A DNA stretch of 64,000 nucleotides from Planotetraspora mira (GTDB lineage: Bacteria > Actinomycetota > Actinomycetes > Streptosporangiales > Streptosporangiaceae): positions 124,001-188,000 of the forward strand of contig NZ_BOOO01000033.1 in assembly GCF_016863275.1 (NCBI RefSeq), given 5' to 3'. The notes under the pieces are model-generated. The model saw nothing but the letters and a program-made list of their open reading frames with translations, had not been told where the DNA came from and did no database searches. This document shows positions 63,319 to 64,000 of this stretch, piece by piece; position 1 is the stretch's first letter, and each line of letters begins with the position of its first letter. The position numbers were made by a program, and so were the translations under genes.

Positions 63319-64000
63319 ATGCAGAAAACAACGAGACTGGGCGTGGCCGCGCTGAGCGCGGTCCTCGCTCTCGGGCTCGCCGCCTGTGGAGGCGGTTCGA
63401 CCACGACCCCGACCTCCAGCGGGGCGCCGGCGGCCGCCGGATCGACGGGCGAGTTCAACGGCGCCCTCACCGCGGTGGTCAACCCCTCGGACAAGAAGGG
63501 GGGCATCCTCAAGCTTGCGAACGCGGGTGACTGGGACTCCCTCGACCCGGGCGACACCTATTACGGCTACTCCTGGAACTTCATCCGGCTCTACGGCCGC
63601 TCGCTGGTGATGTTCAAGTCCGCGCCGGGCAAGACGGGCAACGAGCTCACGCCCGACCTGGCCGAGGGCCTGGGCACGCCGAGCGACGACGCCAAGACCT
63701 GGACCTACAAGCTCAAGGCGGGCATCAAGTTCGAGGACGGCACCCCCGTCACGTCCAAGGACGTGAAGTACGGCGTGGAGCGCTCGTTCGACAAGGAGGT
63801 GTTCCCCGACGGGTACACCTACTTCAACGACTTCCTGAACTGGCCCAAGGACTACAAGGGCGCCTACAAGTCGAAGGACGTCAACACCGACAGCGCCATT
63901 GAGACGCCGGACGACCAGACGATCGTCTTCCACCTCAAGCAGCCGCTGAGCAACTTCGACTACTTCGCCCAGCTTCCCGCCACCATCCCGGTCCCCAAGG
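63319..64000 (+). CDS. Oligopeptide ABC transporter substrate-binding lipoprotein, partial at right edge
   Basis: ATG 63319 follows AAGGGATCC. Lipobox LGLAAC near residue 22, then a Thr/Ser/Gly-rich linker of ~25 residues. Family 5 features follow: GGILKLANAGDWDSLDPGDT, ELTPDLAEGL, FEDGTPVTSKDVKYGVERSF and TIVFHLKQPL. The first 227 residues are visible; the protein should run to about 550. Confidence 0.93.
   Translation, partial: MQKTTRLGVAALSAVLALGLAACGGGSTTTPTSSGAPAAAGSTGEFNGALTAVVNPSDKKGGILKLANAGDWDSLDPGDTYYGYSWNFIRLYGRSLVMFKSAPGKTGNELTPDLAEGLGTPSDDAKTWTYKLKAGIKFEDGTPVTSKDVKYGVERSFDKEVFPDGYTYFNDFLNWPKDYKGAYKSKDVNTDSAIETPDDQTIVFHLKQPLSNFDYFAQLPATIPVPK

Overview
The window reads as chromosomal DNA of a high-GC actinomycete. 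Evidence: GC-rich codon use throughout, a mycothiol ligase gene (mshC), an InhA/FabG-type fatty-acid pair, DUF3090, SCO1664-family and PAC2 genes, a dodecin, a GlnR-type box and a 6C-like small RNA. The gene set resembles the Streptosporangiales (Nonomuraea, Streptosporangium and relatives), but this is an inference from gene content, not a search result. No tRNA, rRNA, transposase, integrase or CRISPR array was seen.

Layout. 1-2138: a class III lanthipeptide synthetase cut by the left edge, followed by an orphan NarL-type sensor kinase and a PadR/membrane-protein pair. 4820-8697: a phenolic-lipid operon (type III polyketide synthase, ICMT-like methyltransferase, FAD oxidoreductase) with a separate UbiA prenyltransferase flanked on both sides by 53-bp tandem repeats. 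9080-13514: an ABC efflux system of two ATPases and one large FtsX-type permease. 13562-17539: small regulatory and redox genes (UPF0060, two SDRs, DUF2000/Lrp, TetR with three tandem operators). 17582-26657: a molybdenum region (Mop, HTH-TOBE regulator, modABC, a lone molybdopterin-binding domain, then moaA and mobA), with a TetR/SnoaL pair and rtcB inside it. 26700-31982: a 6C-like RNA, DUF3099, dodecin, TldD/TldE and the fabG-fabI pair. 31989-44180: a LacI-controlled glycan locus with an ABC sugar importer, a GH38 alpha-mannosidase, a parvulin-like protein and a secreted GH95-like enzyme carrying an F5/8C module. 44290-45249: a Gly/Ser-rich surface protein, then a ~400-bp imperfect palindromic element. 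45775-51722: aldo/keto reductase, uppP, phosphatase, DUF3090, SCO1664, NRDE and mshC. 51730-55754: an amidase, a deformylase, a possible nirD remnant, NnaR and a frameshifted cbiX; this looks like an insertion in an otherwise conserved actinomycete block. 55861-61169: PAC2, metH, HAD phosphatase. 61216-61396: a third 53-bp repeat cluster. 61472-64000: a small membrane protein and the start of an oligopeptide ABC importer.

The most unusual signals are non-coding. Three intergenic clusters carry TGATCA palindromes spaced almost exactly 53 bp apart, about five helical turns. There is a ~400-bp palindromic intergenic element, a three-hairpin RNA whose loops all contain CCCCC, three tandem palindromic operators between an SDR and a TetR gene, and a recurrent -10 box 6 to 9 nt before start codons that suggests leaderless transcription of several housekeeping genes.
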